Below, piece by piece: positions 8,306 to 16,155 of a stretch of 22,809 bases of DNA. The notes below the pieces were generated by a model. The model was given only the letters and a program-made list of their open reading frames with translations. It was not told the origin of the DNA and did no database searches. The DNA is from Candidatus Berkelbacteria bacterium (GTDB lineage: Bacteria > Patescibacteriota > UBA1384 > CAILIB01), in contig JAGVEG010000019.1 in the NCBI GenBank assembly GCA_020058355.1, positions 1 to 22,809 on the forward strand, read 5' to 3'. Position 1 is the first letter of the stretch. Each line of letters starts with the position of its first letter. The position numbers and the translations under genes were made by a program.

Positions 8306-9031
8306 ATGCAAAACAAACTTAACCTTCAGGAACCTCTCACCGGAAGTCTTATCGCGGCACACTTTACTGGAAGACTTATTGTGCCGGGTGTGGTCTACAT
8401 CGGATGCTTGCCACGGAATTGGCGAAGTGTGCAGTTCGAAATCAAAGGAATTGTGGGCCCCAGAACAACACCTAAGTTTCTCACTGTAGATACTAGCAAC
8501 GACATCTTAAAGGTCTCTAATGGTGAGAATTTGGTTACAGTTGCTAACTACACATCTGGCCATGATCCCTACACAGATTTGCAGTGCAGACCCAACAACC
8601 ACTTGAGGTCAATTATTCCTTGGAAACATGCAGAGGAAAAGGGGAGGTGCCAAATCTACGAACAACTTTCCTCTTACGGCGCTGGATTTCAAATTCTGGA
8701 GGAAGGATTGGTTTTTAGTAACAATTACTCACTGTCTACCTATAGACTGGGTCATTTGTTCACTGAGTACGGCATTCTCGAAGGCTGCGTAGAAGCCGCC
8801 ATGCAGGCAGGTGTTGCAACCCTCTCCAACTACCCTAGCGCGTATGTCTCAAAGCTACGGCTAAGAATATTAGAAGGAGTTCCCACAGAATCTGGAAGTA
8901 TTTTCTCATCAAAACTACAGCCAGGCCAACTTATAGGTGCTCGTGATATCGGTAGCACCTTTACCATCTACAATGACCAAGACGTACCCTCCGTTGAAGG
9001 GCTCGTAGTTGGCAAGTTTGGTAAACGATAA
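8306..9031 (+). CDS. Hypothetical protein (241 aa), unrecognised
   Basis: I do not recognise this protein. The start at 8306 is set by AAGGAG 7 nt upstream. An ATG at 8270 would add 12 residues but has no ribosome site and overlaps the likely -10. There is no signal peptide and no membrane helix. The N-terminal half looks beta-rich (GRLIVPGVVYIGCLP, FEIKGIVG). The middle carries HLFTEYGILEGCVEAAMQAG, probably a helix, and the C-terminal part again has strand-like text (STFTIYNDQ). It is a single plus-strand gene between tig (divergent) and pgk (convergent), with a strong terminator. Confidence 0.75.
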   Translation: MQNKLNLQEPLTGSLIAAHFTGRLIVPGVVYIGCLPRNWRSVQFEIKGIVGPRTTPKFLTVDTSNDILKVSNGENLVTVANYTSGHDPYTDLQCRPNNHLRSIIPWKHAEEKGRCQIYEQLSSYGAGFQILEEGLVFSNNYSLSTYRLGHLFTEYGILEGCVEAAMQAGVATLSNYPSAYVSKLRLRILEGVPTESGSIFSSKLQPGQLIGARDIGSTFTIYNDQDVPSVEGLVVGKFGKR

Positions 9032-9040
9032 ACTGAAAAC

Positions 9041-9075
9041 CCCACCGCAGCGTACTGCGGTGGGACTCTTTTTTT
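9041..9075 (+). terminator. Intrinsic terminator between the 8306 gene and convergent pgk
   Basis: A perfect 10-bp stem CCCACCGCAG (9041-9050) / CTGCGGTGGG (9055-9064), with a CGTA loop, is followed by ACTC and a run of seven T. On the minus strand the stem is followed by GTTTTCAGTTT, a weaker tract for pgk. Confidence 0.92.
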
Positions 9076-9087
9076 ATTTCAGGTTCA

Positions 9088-10221
9088 TTACTTTGTAAGG
9101 AGTGCCTCGATACCTGGCAACTTCTCGCCAGAGAGGAACTCAAGGGCAGCTCCCCCACCAGTTGAGATAAAGCTTATCTTATCATCAAGCCCAAGCTCAG
9201 TGACGCAGGCCGCTGAATCTCCTCCCGCAACAATTGTGGTGCAGCCTTCTAGGCCCGCCAGAAGTTCAAGAAGTTGTTGACTAGCAATGCGGTAGCGAGG
9301 ATCTTCAAACATTCCCATGGTGCCGTTCCAGAGAACCGTCTTGGCGCCGCGAAGAATTTCCGAAAAATGAATAACGGTTTCAGGACCAACATCCATGTTC
9401 TTAAACTCCTCCCCCACTCCATCAATCACAAAGTCAACAGCAATGTGCAGCTTGTCGCCCAACTCTTTCATCACCTGCTTCGCTGCGTCGCTTGCGCCGG
9501 CCTCTACAAATGAGGCGCCGATTGACTCACCGCGCGCTTGCACAAATGCACTCGCCGTTGCTCCCCCAATCAGTACCTGATCCGCTTTCGGTCCGAGGGC
9601 TCGCAGAATGCCCAACTTATCGGTTACCTTCGCACCCCCCATTACCACTACAAACGGGTGCTCGGGGCTCTGCATAATCTCACCGAGCGTATCAACTTCC
9701 TTTTGAATCAAGAGGCCGGCGTAAGAGGGAAGATAGTGTGTTGGACCAACAATCGAAGCATGTGCTCGGTGTGCACAGGCAAACGCATCATTTACGTATA
9801 CGTCTGCAAGGTCTGCCAGCGCCTTCCCAAGATTTTCATCATTGTCCTCTTCTCCAGCGAAAAAGCGAATATTCTCGAGGACAAGAATGTCCCCACCACG
9901 CAAACCGTGCACCATCTCTTTCACCGCCGGATCAAACGGATCTTTGGCAAGGTGGACCGACGTGCCAGCATAATGATCGGCGAGATACTGGACTACGGGT
10001 CGTAATGACAATGTCATATCTTCGCCCTTGGGGCGGCCCATGTGACTCACAATCACGATCTTAGCTCCCTGCTCACGCATGTAGTCGATAGTTGGGTAGG
10101 TCCCGACAATACGGCGTGGATCAGTAATCTCACCCGCTTCATCAAGCGGCATGTTGTAGTCAACGCGATACAAAACAATCTTCCCAGCAATGTCTGCGTC
10201 AGTAATAGTACGAAGGTTCAT
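9088..10221 (-). CDS. pgk: Phosphoglycerate kinase
   Basis: Pgk transfers phosphate from 1,3-bisphosphoglycerate to ADP, the first ATP-yielding step of lower glycolysis. The product is 377 residues, slightly short against the usual 390-415. The N-terminal substrate domain shows RVDYNMPLDE and SHMGRPKG (residues about 59-66), then LENIRFFAGEE. The C-terminal nucleotide domain shows GGAKVTDKLGIL, WNGTMGMFE and a GGDSAA / STGGGAALEFL end. These cover all the classical motifs. It begins 9 nt after tpiA on the same strand without a Shine-Dalgarno, so tpiA-pgk are one transcript, convergent with the 8306 gene. Confidence 0.97.
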   Translation of the reverse strand: MNLRTITDADIAGKIVLYRVDYNMPLDEAGEITDPRRIVGTYPTIDYMREQGAKIVIVSHMGRPKGEDMTLSLRPVVQYLADHYAGTSVHLAKDPFDPAVKEMVHGLRGGDILVLENIRFFAGEEDNDENLGKALADLADVYVNDAFACAHRAHASIVGPTHYLPSYAGLLIQKEVDTLGEIMQSPEHPFVVVMGGAKVTDKLGILRALGPKADQVLIGGATASAFVQARGESIGASFVEAGASDAAKQVMKELGDKLHIAVDFVIDGVGEEFKNMDVGPETVIHFSEILRGAKTVLWNGTMGMFEDPRYRIASQQLLELLAGLEGCTTIVAGGDSAACVTELGLDDKISFISTGGGAALEFLSGEKLPGIEALLTK

Positions 10222-10230
10222 GAATATGAA

Positions 10231-10989
10231 TTATGCAAGTTGATCAGCAATCTTCACCATTGTCACAAATGACTTCAGCTTAAGAGACGCGCCACCTACC
10301 AAGAATCCATCGATATCGGGCATGGCAAGTAGTCCGCGGGCATTCTCGTCATTTGAGCTGCCGCCATAGAGAATACGGGTCTTCTCAGTGAGAACAGTGC
10401 GCAGGAGTGAGATCACTTCCTGGGCATATTCAGGTGTTGCAACGTTACCGGTACCAATCGCCCACACGGGTTCGTAGGCAACCACCAACTGTTCAAGCTG
10501 TGCGTGAGTCAGACTTCTGACAATATGATTTAACTCCTGCACTAATTTCTTGGTGCTCCCTGCAACCTGCTCAACCTCACCAATACAAAGGATTGGAGTG
10601 AGACCCGCTCGAAACGCCGCCTCGATCTTATGGAGCAAGAAGTCAGGCTTTTCATGGAAGTACTGCACTCGCTCTGAGTGACCAATAATGACGTAGTCAG
10701 CCACCTCTTTAATCATCTCTGTTGAAAGCTCGCCGGTATAGGCTCCCTTCATTTCAGGATGACAATTCTGTGCACCCAGTGAAACATGCGCCACCTTACC
10801 GGGGCCCAGGCGCTCAGCCAAAAAACCGAGCCAAATGCTTGGCGGGCACAGAACAACATCCACCTTTTCCTCGTGCTCAAGCTCTTGGCGCACCCCGTCC
10901 GCCAAAATATGAGCGTCTGCGAGGGTGGTGTTCATCTTCCAGTTGCCGGCAATCAAGGGCCGTCGTGATGGATGCATGGGTGTGATCAT
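10231..10989 (-). CDS. tpiA: Triosephosphate isomerase
   Basis: TpiA interconverts dihydroxyacetone phosphate and glyceraldehyde-3-phosphate. The 252-residue product has the catalytic residues in place: Asn16 and Lys18 in AGNWKMN, His104 in IIGHSERV, Glu173 in AYEPVWAIGTG, with the flexible lid directly after it and the phosphate-binding YGGSSN and VGGASL turns near the C-terminus. The usual GHSERR motif reads GHSERV here. The start could be M1 (10989) or M5; neither has a Shine-Dalgarno. It lies 57 nt after uvrC and 9 nt before pgk on the same strand, so it pairs with pgk and may belong to a uvrC-tpiA-pgk unit. Confidence 0.97.
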   Translation of the reverse strand: MITPMHPSRRPLIAGNWKMNTTLADAHILADGVRQELEHEEKVDVVLCPPSIWLGFLAERLGPGKVAHVSLGAQNCHPEMKGAYTGELSTEMIKEVADYVIIGHSERVQYFHEKPDFLLHKIEAAFRAGLTPILCIGEVEQVAGSTKKLVQELNHIVRSLTHAQLEQLVVAYEPVWAIGTGNVATPEYAQEVISLLRTVLTEKTRILYGGSSNDENARGLLAMPDIDGFLVGGASLKLKSFVTMVKIADQLA

Positions 10990-11046
10990 TACTAGTCAAC
11001 ATCTCTACTCTGGCGAAGGTCAGGATGAGATGCAAGAGGCCGCAAC

Positions 11047-12459
11047 CTATGCCCTACTCAGCAGTCCGCGACTATGGGTATTTCGATAAAAGCTAATCGC
11101 CACTCGGTGAGCCTCTTCTCGCATCAGCTCAGCAAGTAAATCCTGTGCTTCATCATTAAGATTCTGAAGAACCTGCCATTCACCGCGCCGATCAACTTTC
11201 CGCCGTGTTGGTCCTTTTGCTACCGCCGCCACCGCCACTTTTTCTTCGGCCTTAAGGGCTGTACGCACCTCACTGGCAGCACCCAACTGGGTAATACCGC
11301 CATCAAGAATGAGGAGATCAGGAAGCTCCCACCCCGCTTCATTTTTGAGGCCACGTGTCACTCGCCGGCGCACAACTTCTGCAATCGCAGCCACATCCGA
11401 GACACCCTCAACGGTTTGGATCTTGTACTTTTTCTGACGAGTCGGATCAAGGCGGAAGCGCTTGCGGATTTCCTCCCGGCCATGCACCTCGTCTACCTTT
11501 CCACGCCGAATCATCCCTGTCACCAGCGAGGCAACGGTGTACGCTCCCTGGTTATGGGAAATATCAACACACTCAACCCGCAGATCGGTCTCAGGGTCAA
11601 AAATGATTTCACCAACCTCTTTGGCTCGGCTCTGCTTTCGTGTTTGAGCAACGGTCTGCAAATGAATCAACGCCTGAAGCCGATCACGCAATATTGCTGC
11701 TTCTTCAAAGCGCTCGTCTTCTGCGGCATGTGCCATATCCGCTTCAATCATGGTGAGTACCTGGCGACGGTCCCCGTTCAAGAACGCCCGAATCTGGGCA
11801 ATATTTTTCTTGTAACTATCTGGCGTAATCTTTCCGGCACAGGGGGCGGAACAAAGACCGAGGGTTGCCAGCACGCAGCCATACCCGAGACGTTCATAAT
11901 TCGCAAACTTGGTACTGGTACAATCGCGAAACGGCCAAATGCGTCGAATAGAAGCCAAGGCCTGGCGCACTGACTTTGCCGAAAGATACGGACCAAAAAA
12001 CTCTTGCGCATCAATCACCTGCGAAACGCGGGCATCAGTGCGAGCTCGCTTACGCTTCTCTAAGAGCTCCTCAAGATCCTTCTCTCGCGAAAGATAAATT
12101 CCCGGAAACACTTCACTATGATCAATCCGAATTAATGAAAATGACTTATCGTCCCGTAACTTCACATTGTACTTAGGCTTCAGTTGCCGGATTAACCGCG
12201 CCTCAAGCAAGAGTGCTTCAAGCTCTGACTCTGTCTCGATATGTCGCAGCGAAACCGCCTGGAGCACCATGGAGACAATGCCGGGACCCCGACTCTCTGC
12301 CAGATCATCGGCAAAATAACTTCTCACCCGCTCACGCAGACGAGTTGCCTTTCCCACATACAGCACTTCATCTTTGTCATTCACAAATTGATAGACCCCC
12401 GGCTTGAGCGGTAGATCTTTGGCAAGCAAACGTACCGATTCAGCAACTTGCATATTCAT
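11047..12459 (-). CDS. uvrC: UvrABC system protein C, lacking the C-terminal HhH domain
   Basis: UvrC makes the two incisions flanking a DNA lesion. The 470-residue product has the GIY-YIG nuclease at about 16-95 (GVY at 21-23, LYVGKA at 33-38). Four cysteines (C180, C195, C203, C207) match the spacing of the iron-sulfur site described for UvrC. A UVR segment lies at about 236-268, followed by the RNase-H-like second nuclease with Asp299 (VDISH), Asp386 (ILDGG) and His451 (EEAHR). It then stops at RNTHSRGLLSRA, where other UvrCs (about 600 aa) continue into an (HhH)2 DNA-binding domain. I found no remnant of that domain in any frame before tpiA. A TAGTCT hexamer ends 6 nt before the ATG and no Shine-Dalgarno exists, which suggests a leaderless message. 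Confidence 0.95.
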   Translation of the reverse strand: MNMQVAESVRLLAKDLPLKPGVYQFVNDKDEVLYVGKATRLRERVRSYFADDLAESRGPGIVSMVLQAVSLRHIETESELEALLLEARLIRQLKPKYNVKLRDDKSFSLIRIDHSEVFPGIYLSREKDLEELLEKRKRARTDARVSQVIDAQEFFGPYLSAKSVRQALASIRRIWPFRDCTSTKFANYERLGYGCVLATLGLCSAPCAGKITPDSYKKNIAQIRAFLNGDRRQVLTMIEADMAHAAEDERFEEAAILRDRLQALIHLQTVAQTRKQSRAKEVGEIIFDPETDLRVECVDISHNQGAYTVASLVTGMIRRGKVDEVHGREEIRKRFRLDPTRQKKYKIQTVEGVSDVAAIAEVVRRRVTRGLKNEAGWELPDLLILDGGITQLGAASEVRTALKAEEKVAVAAVAKGPTRRKVDRRGEWQVLQNLNDEAQDLLAELMREEAHRVAISFYRNTHSRGLLSRA

Positions 12460-12465
12460 GAAGAT

Positions 12466-12474
12466 AGACTAGCT
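12466..12474 (-). promoter_or_regulatory. Predicted -10 (AGCTAGTCT) of uvrC, leaderless arrangement
   Basis: TAGTCT on the minus strand is followed by ATCTTC and the uvrC ATG. The GCTA context is shared with the other promoters proposed here. No -35 is evident. Confidence 0.45.
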
Positions 12475-12540
12475 GAGAAACGACAATGGCGCATTAGAGC
12501 GCTAACTAAAAATAAACTATCTTAGTTGAAAAACTTTATC

Positions 12541-12546
12541 TAGAAT
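12541..12546 (+). promoter_or_regulatory. Possible -10 (TAGAAT) for the 12574 gene
   Basis: TAGAAT lies in a very AT-rich stretch, 27 nt before ATG 12574. A Shine-Dalgarno AAGGAG follows. The nearby TTGAAA is only 9 nt upstream, too close for a normal -35. Confidence 0.4.
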
Positions 12547-12573
12547 AAGAAAAATCTAAAAGGAGTAAGGGAA

Positions 12574-12915
12574 ATGAGAGAACTCAATGATGAAAGCTCA
12601 ATCCTGTTACGTCAACGTGAAGAGCTTAATGAAACGCGGTACCTGGTACTACTTACCCAGCTGGCAGTAGGATTCTCATGCTGCATAGTACCACCCATGG
12701 TCGCAACAATCTTTGTACTATACGCAGTACTGGTATCACTCTATTATACGTACCTTGAGAAAAAATATTGTATCAAGGCCACAAACTTCATAGAACACCT
12801 GCTGAGATCAAATTGTCCGCGAGAAAAGGTATTCGATTATATAATTCAATTTGAAGTAGGGGCATGGGTACCAAGCCAAGACAGTCTTGAGCTTTTCCTC
12901 ATACTCCATCAATAA
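12574..12915 (+). CDS. Small membrane protein (113 aa), unrecognised
   Basis: I do not recognise the family. The start is supported by AAGGAG about 8 nt upstream. A charged N-terminus of about 23 residues is followed by a long hydrophobic stretch (residues about 24-60, YLVLLTQLAVGFSCCIVPP then MVATIFVLYAVLVSLYYTYL). It is broken by CCIVPP and so probably forms two helices. A soluble tail of about 50 residues contains two more Cys. Both ends would then be on the same side of the membrane. It is a single plus-strand gene between divergent uvrC and convergent proS, with its own terminator. Confidence 0.75.
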   Translation: MRELNDESSILLRQREELNETRYLVLLTQLAVGFSCCIVPPMVATIFVLYAVLVSLYYTYLEKKYCIKATNFIEHLLRSNCPREKVFDYIIQFEVGAWVPSQDSLELFLILHQ

Positions 12916-12917
12916 AC

Positions 12918-12952
12918 GAGGCGCCCGGTATTGGGCGCCTCTGATCTTTTTT
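12918..12952 (+). terminator. Intrinsic terminator between the 12574 gene and convergent proS
   Basis: A 9-bp stem GAGGCGCCC (12918-12926) / GGGCGCCTC (12933-12941), with a 6-nt loop, is followed by TGATC and a T-run that reaches the proS stop codon. Confidence 0.9.
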
Positions 12953-14168
12953 ACTGAATCTCTTCTAATTTCTTAAAACTCACTTCAGTACCTCGTCGCA
13001 CCTCAACGGTACCATCAGCGGTAAATGACTTACCAAATACATAGCGCACTGGAGCACCGATAAGATCACCCTCGGCAAAACGCTCACCAGCACTAAGGCC
13101 TTCACGATCGTCTAAGAGAATATCTTTTCCGATAGCATCAATGCGCTCAGCCAAGGAAAGTGCCTCAGGAGTTCCAACAAGATCAATAACATGAGCATCA
13201 AATGGTGCAATTTCCTCCGGCCAGGTAATACCACGGTCGGTACCAAGCACTTCAACAACCGTGCCGATAACGCGCGAGATACCAATACCGTAGCAACCCA
13301 TGAGTATCTCAATACGGTTGCCTTCTTCGTCAGTAACCAGCGCATCAAGCGGCTTACTGAACTTCGTGCCGAGGCGGAAGATGTTTCCCACCTCAATCGC
13401 CTTCGCGGTACGGACTTCACCTCCACAGTACTCAATCAATTCTGACGATGATGAATCCTCCACAATCTCTTCATTACGGGCTTCACGGCCATCTGCACGC
13501 AGATACACAGTATCTTCACCGGTCTCACAGAGAACCTGGAACTCGTCAGAATACTTGGCGAACATACCACCTGCCGCCTTGGTAAGGAGCGCATCCAAAC
13601 CACAGCGGTTATATACGCGCAGATAGGCGGCGGCTACTTCGTCATAATACTCATCCTGTGCTTTTGCATCTGTATGAAAACTATACAGATCCTTCATTAA
13701 GAATTCACGTCCACGGAGTAATCCTGACTTAGCACGCAACTCACGGCGAAACTTATTCTGAATCTGAAAGAGCCCAAGCGGAAGCTGCTTATAGCTTGAG
13801 ACCTGCTGACGGAAGAGATCTGTCACAATTTCTTCATGCGTAGGACCGAGTGCTAGTTTATTGTCATCAACGGTATACATCACATCACCAATCGCCTCTT
13901 CCCAACGACCGGTCTGCTCCCAGAGCTCGCGCGGCTGCAGGGCTGGCATCAACACTTCATGGGTGCGAGGAAGTGAAAGCATCTCCTCACGGACAATCTG
14001 CGATACCTTCTTGAGCACACGCAAACCGAGTGGCAGGAATGTGTACACCCCAGCGCTTGGTTTCTGAATATAGCCCCCGCGCATCAAGATTTGTGCGTTC
14101 TTGCTTGTCTCGCCAGCAGGTGCCTCGCGGCGCATGGTAGCTAGGAGTTGTGATTGATGATGAACCAT
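12951..14168 (-). CDS. proS: Prolyl-tRNA synthetase, short form without the INS editing domain
   Basis: ProRS is a class II synthetase charging tRNA-Pro. The 405-residue product shows the N-terminal ProRS pattern (RGGYIQKPSAGVYTFLPLG), motif 2 with the Arg in NKFRRELRAKSGLLRGREF, motif 3 in GCYGIGISRVIG, and a C-terminal anticodon-binding domain from about residue 310. Bacterial ProRS of the E. coli type is about 570 residues and carries a roughly 180-residue editing insertion between motifs 2 and 3. Here that space holds only a short linker, as in the short ProRS of alphaproteobacteria. Ala-tRNA-Pro clearance would then need a separate deacylase, not seen here. It starts 16 nt after rseP without a Shine-Dalgarno, as the last gene of the frr-orf66-rseP-proS string. 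Confidence 0.96.
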   Translation of the reverse strand: MVHHQSQLLATMRREAPAGETSKNAQILMRGGYIQKPSAGVYTFLPLGLRVLKKVSQIVREEMLSLPRTHEVLMPALQPRELWEQTGRWEEAIGDVMYTVDDNKLALGPTHEEIVTDLFRQQVSSYKQLPLGLFQIQNKFRRELRAKSGLLRGREFLMKDLYSFHTDAKAQDEYYDEVAAAYLRVYNRCGLDALLTKAAGGMFAKYSDEFQVLCETGEDTVYLRADGREARNEEIVEDSSSSELIEYCGGEVRTAKAIEVGNIFRLGTKFSKPLDALVTDEEGNRIEILMGCYGIGISRVIGTVVEVLGTDRGITWPEEIAPFDAHVIDLVGTPEALSLAERIDAIGKDILLDDREGLSAGERFAEGDLIGAPVRYVFGKSFTADGTVEVRRGTEVSFKKLEEIQ

Positions 14169-14184
14169 AATAAAAGATTACAAC

Positions 14185-15273
14185 CTATCTGAAGAAAATA
14201 TCGCGAACGGTCAGGAGTGCCATCAGCCCCAGCACCAAAACGAAACTAATCGTTGTCACAATTCCTTCAATATGGTGATTTACCACGCGGCGCCGGGCAA
14301 TCATTTCGAGAAGAATAAAGACCACCTTTCCACCATCAAGTGCCGGAATGGGAACCAGATTCAAAATACCAAGATTCACCGAAAGGACAGCCGCCAGAAA
14401 CACCACCTGCTCAAACCCTTGGCGGGTTGCAGCCCTGGTGGCGCGGTAAATACCAACCGGACCACTCACGTTTTCATCAAGCTCAGCCCGCAGGAGCTTT
14501 GCACCAAAATCACGCAGTGCCCCACTAGTAAGCTGGCCAACGAGGCTAATCTCCCGAGCGGCCACCATTGGCGCCTGCACAACAGGTACCTTGATCCGAC
14601 TCACTCCCTGAAGCGCCGCACCGAAGGCAAACCCATCAGGACTGAGCTGAACTTTTTTTGTCTGCTCGATACCCTCAAGATCACGGATGACTACCTCAGT
14701 GGCAAGCTCACCTACTTTTTGTCGATCGGCAAAAATCCGGCGCACTTCTTCAGCGGCTCCCGAAACGGTAATGCCGCTAATCCGGATAATCTCTGATCCA
14801 GGAGCAATTCCCGCCTGCTCAGCCGCAGAAGCCGGTAATACATCGGTAATATACACCTTTGTTCCCACCTCTTTCGCACCAGGAATATCCTCGGCACGTT
14901 GGCCAATTGAACTAAAGCCAATTGTGAAAGCAACCATAAAGATGACGAATGCGATCAAGAAGTTCATCGCCACACCCGCAAGCATCACAGCAAGCCGGGC
15001 CCAGGTTGATTTACTATTAAACGAACCTTCTTTGGGCTCACCAAGATCTTCACCATGTTCGCCGTAAATTCGTACGTACCCACCAAGGGGCAGTAGCCCT
15101 ACTGAATAGCGGATACCATCCTTCACTTTGTTCACAATACGTGGCGGAAAGCCGACAGCAAACTCCTCAACCCGCATTTTTACGAGGCGCGCTACGGTAA
15201 AGTGACCCAACTCATGCAATGCAACAAGCAAGCCAAGAATAATGATGAAAACCAACAGTGCAGATAGATCCAT
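14185..15273 (-). CDS. rseP: Site-2 intramembrane zinc metalloprotease (RseP family, M50)
   Basis: Site-2 proteases cleave membrane-embedded substrates such as anti-sigma factors or remnant signal peptides. The 362-residue product has the zinc site HELGH (residues 20-24) in the first membrane helix. A second helix follows at about 95-120, then one PDZ domain at about 125-215 (LPASAAEQAGIAPGSEIIRI). The third zinc ligand Asp313 lies in NLVPIPALDGG, followed by a last helix. Only one PDZ is present, against two in E. coli RseP. The ATG overlaps the TAA of orf66 (TAATG), which implies translational coupling. The gene order frr ... rseP-proS is the classical bacterial order. Confidence 0.93.
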   Translation of the reverse strand: MDLSALLVFIIILGLLVALHELGHFTVARLVKMRVEEFAVGFPPRIVNKVKDGIRYSVGLLPLGGYVRIYGEHGEDLGEPKEGSFNSKSTWARLAVMLAGVAMNFLIAFVIFMVAFTIGFSSIGQRAEDIPGAKEVGTKVYITDVLPASAAEQAGIAPGSEIIRISGITVSGAAEEVRRIFADRQKVGELATEVVIRDLEGIEQTKKVQLSPDGFAFGAALQGVSRIKVPVVQAPMVAAREISLVGQLTSGALRDFGAKLLRAELDENVSGPVGIYRATRAATRQGFEQVVFLAAVLSVNLGILNLVPIPALDGGKVVFILLEMIARRRVVNHHIEGIVTTISFVLVLGLMALLTVRDIFFR

Positions 15274-15473
15274 TAGAGACGGCCGCGAAGCCAGATTAAG
15301 AAATCAACATAGTGCGAAAGGAGTGGTGGTGAAAGCAAGAAAACCACCGACTGCAGTGCCAAAAAGAGCAGAATCGGGAGTAGAATCTTCCGAAAAAATC
15401 CACCCAGCACCGCCACTACCGCAATAACAAGCAGTGTCTGACCAATGTATGTTGAGAAGAGTTGAACAAGCAT
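15273..15473 (-). CDS. Small hydrophobic membrane protein (66 aa) between frr and rseP
   Basis: Not recognised. Almost the whole protein is hydrophobic: two probable helices (residues about 5-25 and 29-52) separated by a short GGFFRK turn, with a final LIWLRGRL end. It starts 15 nt after frr and its TAA overlaps the ATG of rseP (TAATG), so it is translated and coupled to rseP. The opposite strand and the other frames show nothing better. Its place is where uppS, cdsA and dxr lie in many bacteria. The tight coupling suggests a partner or subunit of the protease, but this is inference. Confidence 0.75.
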   Translation of the reverse strand: MLVQLFSTYIGQTLLVIAVVAVLGGFFRKILLPILLFLALQSVVFLLSPPLLSHYVDFLIWLRGRL

Positions 15474-15488
15474 GAATGCAGTGTACCA

Positions 15489-16046
15489 CTACACACTCAT
15501 AATTTCTTGCTCTTTTTCTTTAAGGAGTGCATCAATCTTCGTGCCGTACTCCTTGGTCTTGTCATCAATCTGCTTCTTCTTTGCGGCAAGAGCATCTTCA
15601 GAAAGCTCACCAGCCTTCTTCATCTTCTCCAGATTCTGGTTAAGATCCTGACGAATCTGACGTAGTGCCACATTGGTCTCTTCAGACATCTTCTTTGCCT
15701 TCTTCACCAGATCCTGACGACGCTCAGCAGTCAACGCAGGAACCATGATGCGCAACGAAATACCGTCATCAACGGGGTTAAAGCCGAGCTCCGCCTTCAC
15801 AATTGCTTCATAAATTGCCTTGATGGCACCCTTATCAAACGGCTGCACTACCAACTGCATTGCCTCGGGCACATTAATGGTAGCGAGGCTCTTCAGTGGC
15901 GTGGGAACCCCGTAGTACTCAACAACTACCCCATCAAGCATGGCCTGATTTGCACGACCAGTGCGCAGGGTTTTGAATTCTTCACCAAGGTGCTGAAGAC
16001 TAAGCTCCATGCGTTGCTTCGCTTCTGCGGCGACATCACGATCCAT
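15489..16046 (-). CDS. frr: Ribosome recycling factor
   Basis: RRF splits post-termination ribosomes together with EF-G. The 185-residue product has exactly the family length. It shows the start of the long helix (EEFKTLRTGRANQAMLDG), the domain II beta segment (EYYGVPTPLKSLATINVPEA), and the conserved RRQDLVKKAKKMSEETNVALRQIR helix broken by the usual KKAGELSED turn. It is the first gene of the frr-orf66-rseP-proS unit. An extended -10 TGCTAAGAT lies 30 nt upstream, and the gene is separated from the preceding lipoprotein gene by a terminator. pyrH, usually adjacent, is absent from the window. Confidence 0.97.
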   Translation of the reverse strand: MDRDVAAEAKQRMELSLQHLGEEFKTLRTGRANQAMLDGVVVEYYGVPTPLKSLATINVPEAMQLVVQPFDKGAIKAIYEAIVKAELGFNPVDDGISLRIMVPALTAERRQDLVKKAKKMSEETNVALRQIRQDLNQNLEKMKKAGELSEDALAAKKKQIDDKTKEYGTKIDALLKEKEQEIMSV

Positions 16047-16075
16047 TACGGCAACTTACTGAGAAATATACTTCT

Positions 16076-16084
16076 ATCTTAGCA
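16076..16084 (-). promoter_or_regulatory. Predicted extended -10 (TGCTAAGAT) of the frr operon
   Basis: TGCTAAGAT on the minus strand lies between the terminator of the lipoprotein gene and frr. It would give a leader of about 20-25 nt with no Shine-Dalgarno. Confidence 0.5.
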
Positions 16085-16098
16085 GATATCTGGCAGGG

Positions 16099-16131
16099 AA
16101 AAAGAAAACCCTCCGCACCAGGTGCGGAGGG
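16099..16131 (-). terminator. Intrinsic terminator after the lipoprotein gene
   Basis: On the minus strand CCCTCCGCA / TGCGGAGGG (9 bp, loop CCTGG) is followed by TTTTCTTTTT. It separates the lipoprotein gene from frr. Confidence 0.9.
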
Positions 16132-16155
16132 AATCAATTTCGCTACAATAGCTTG

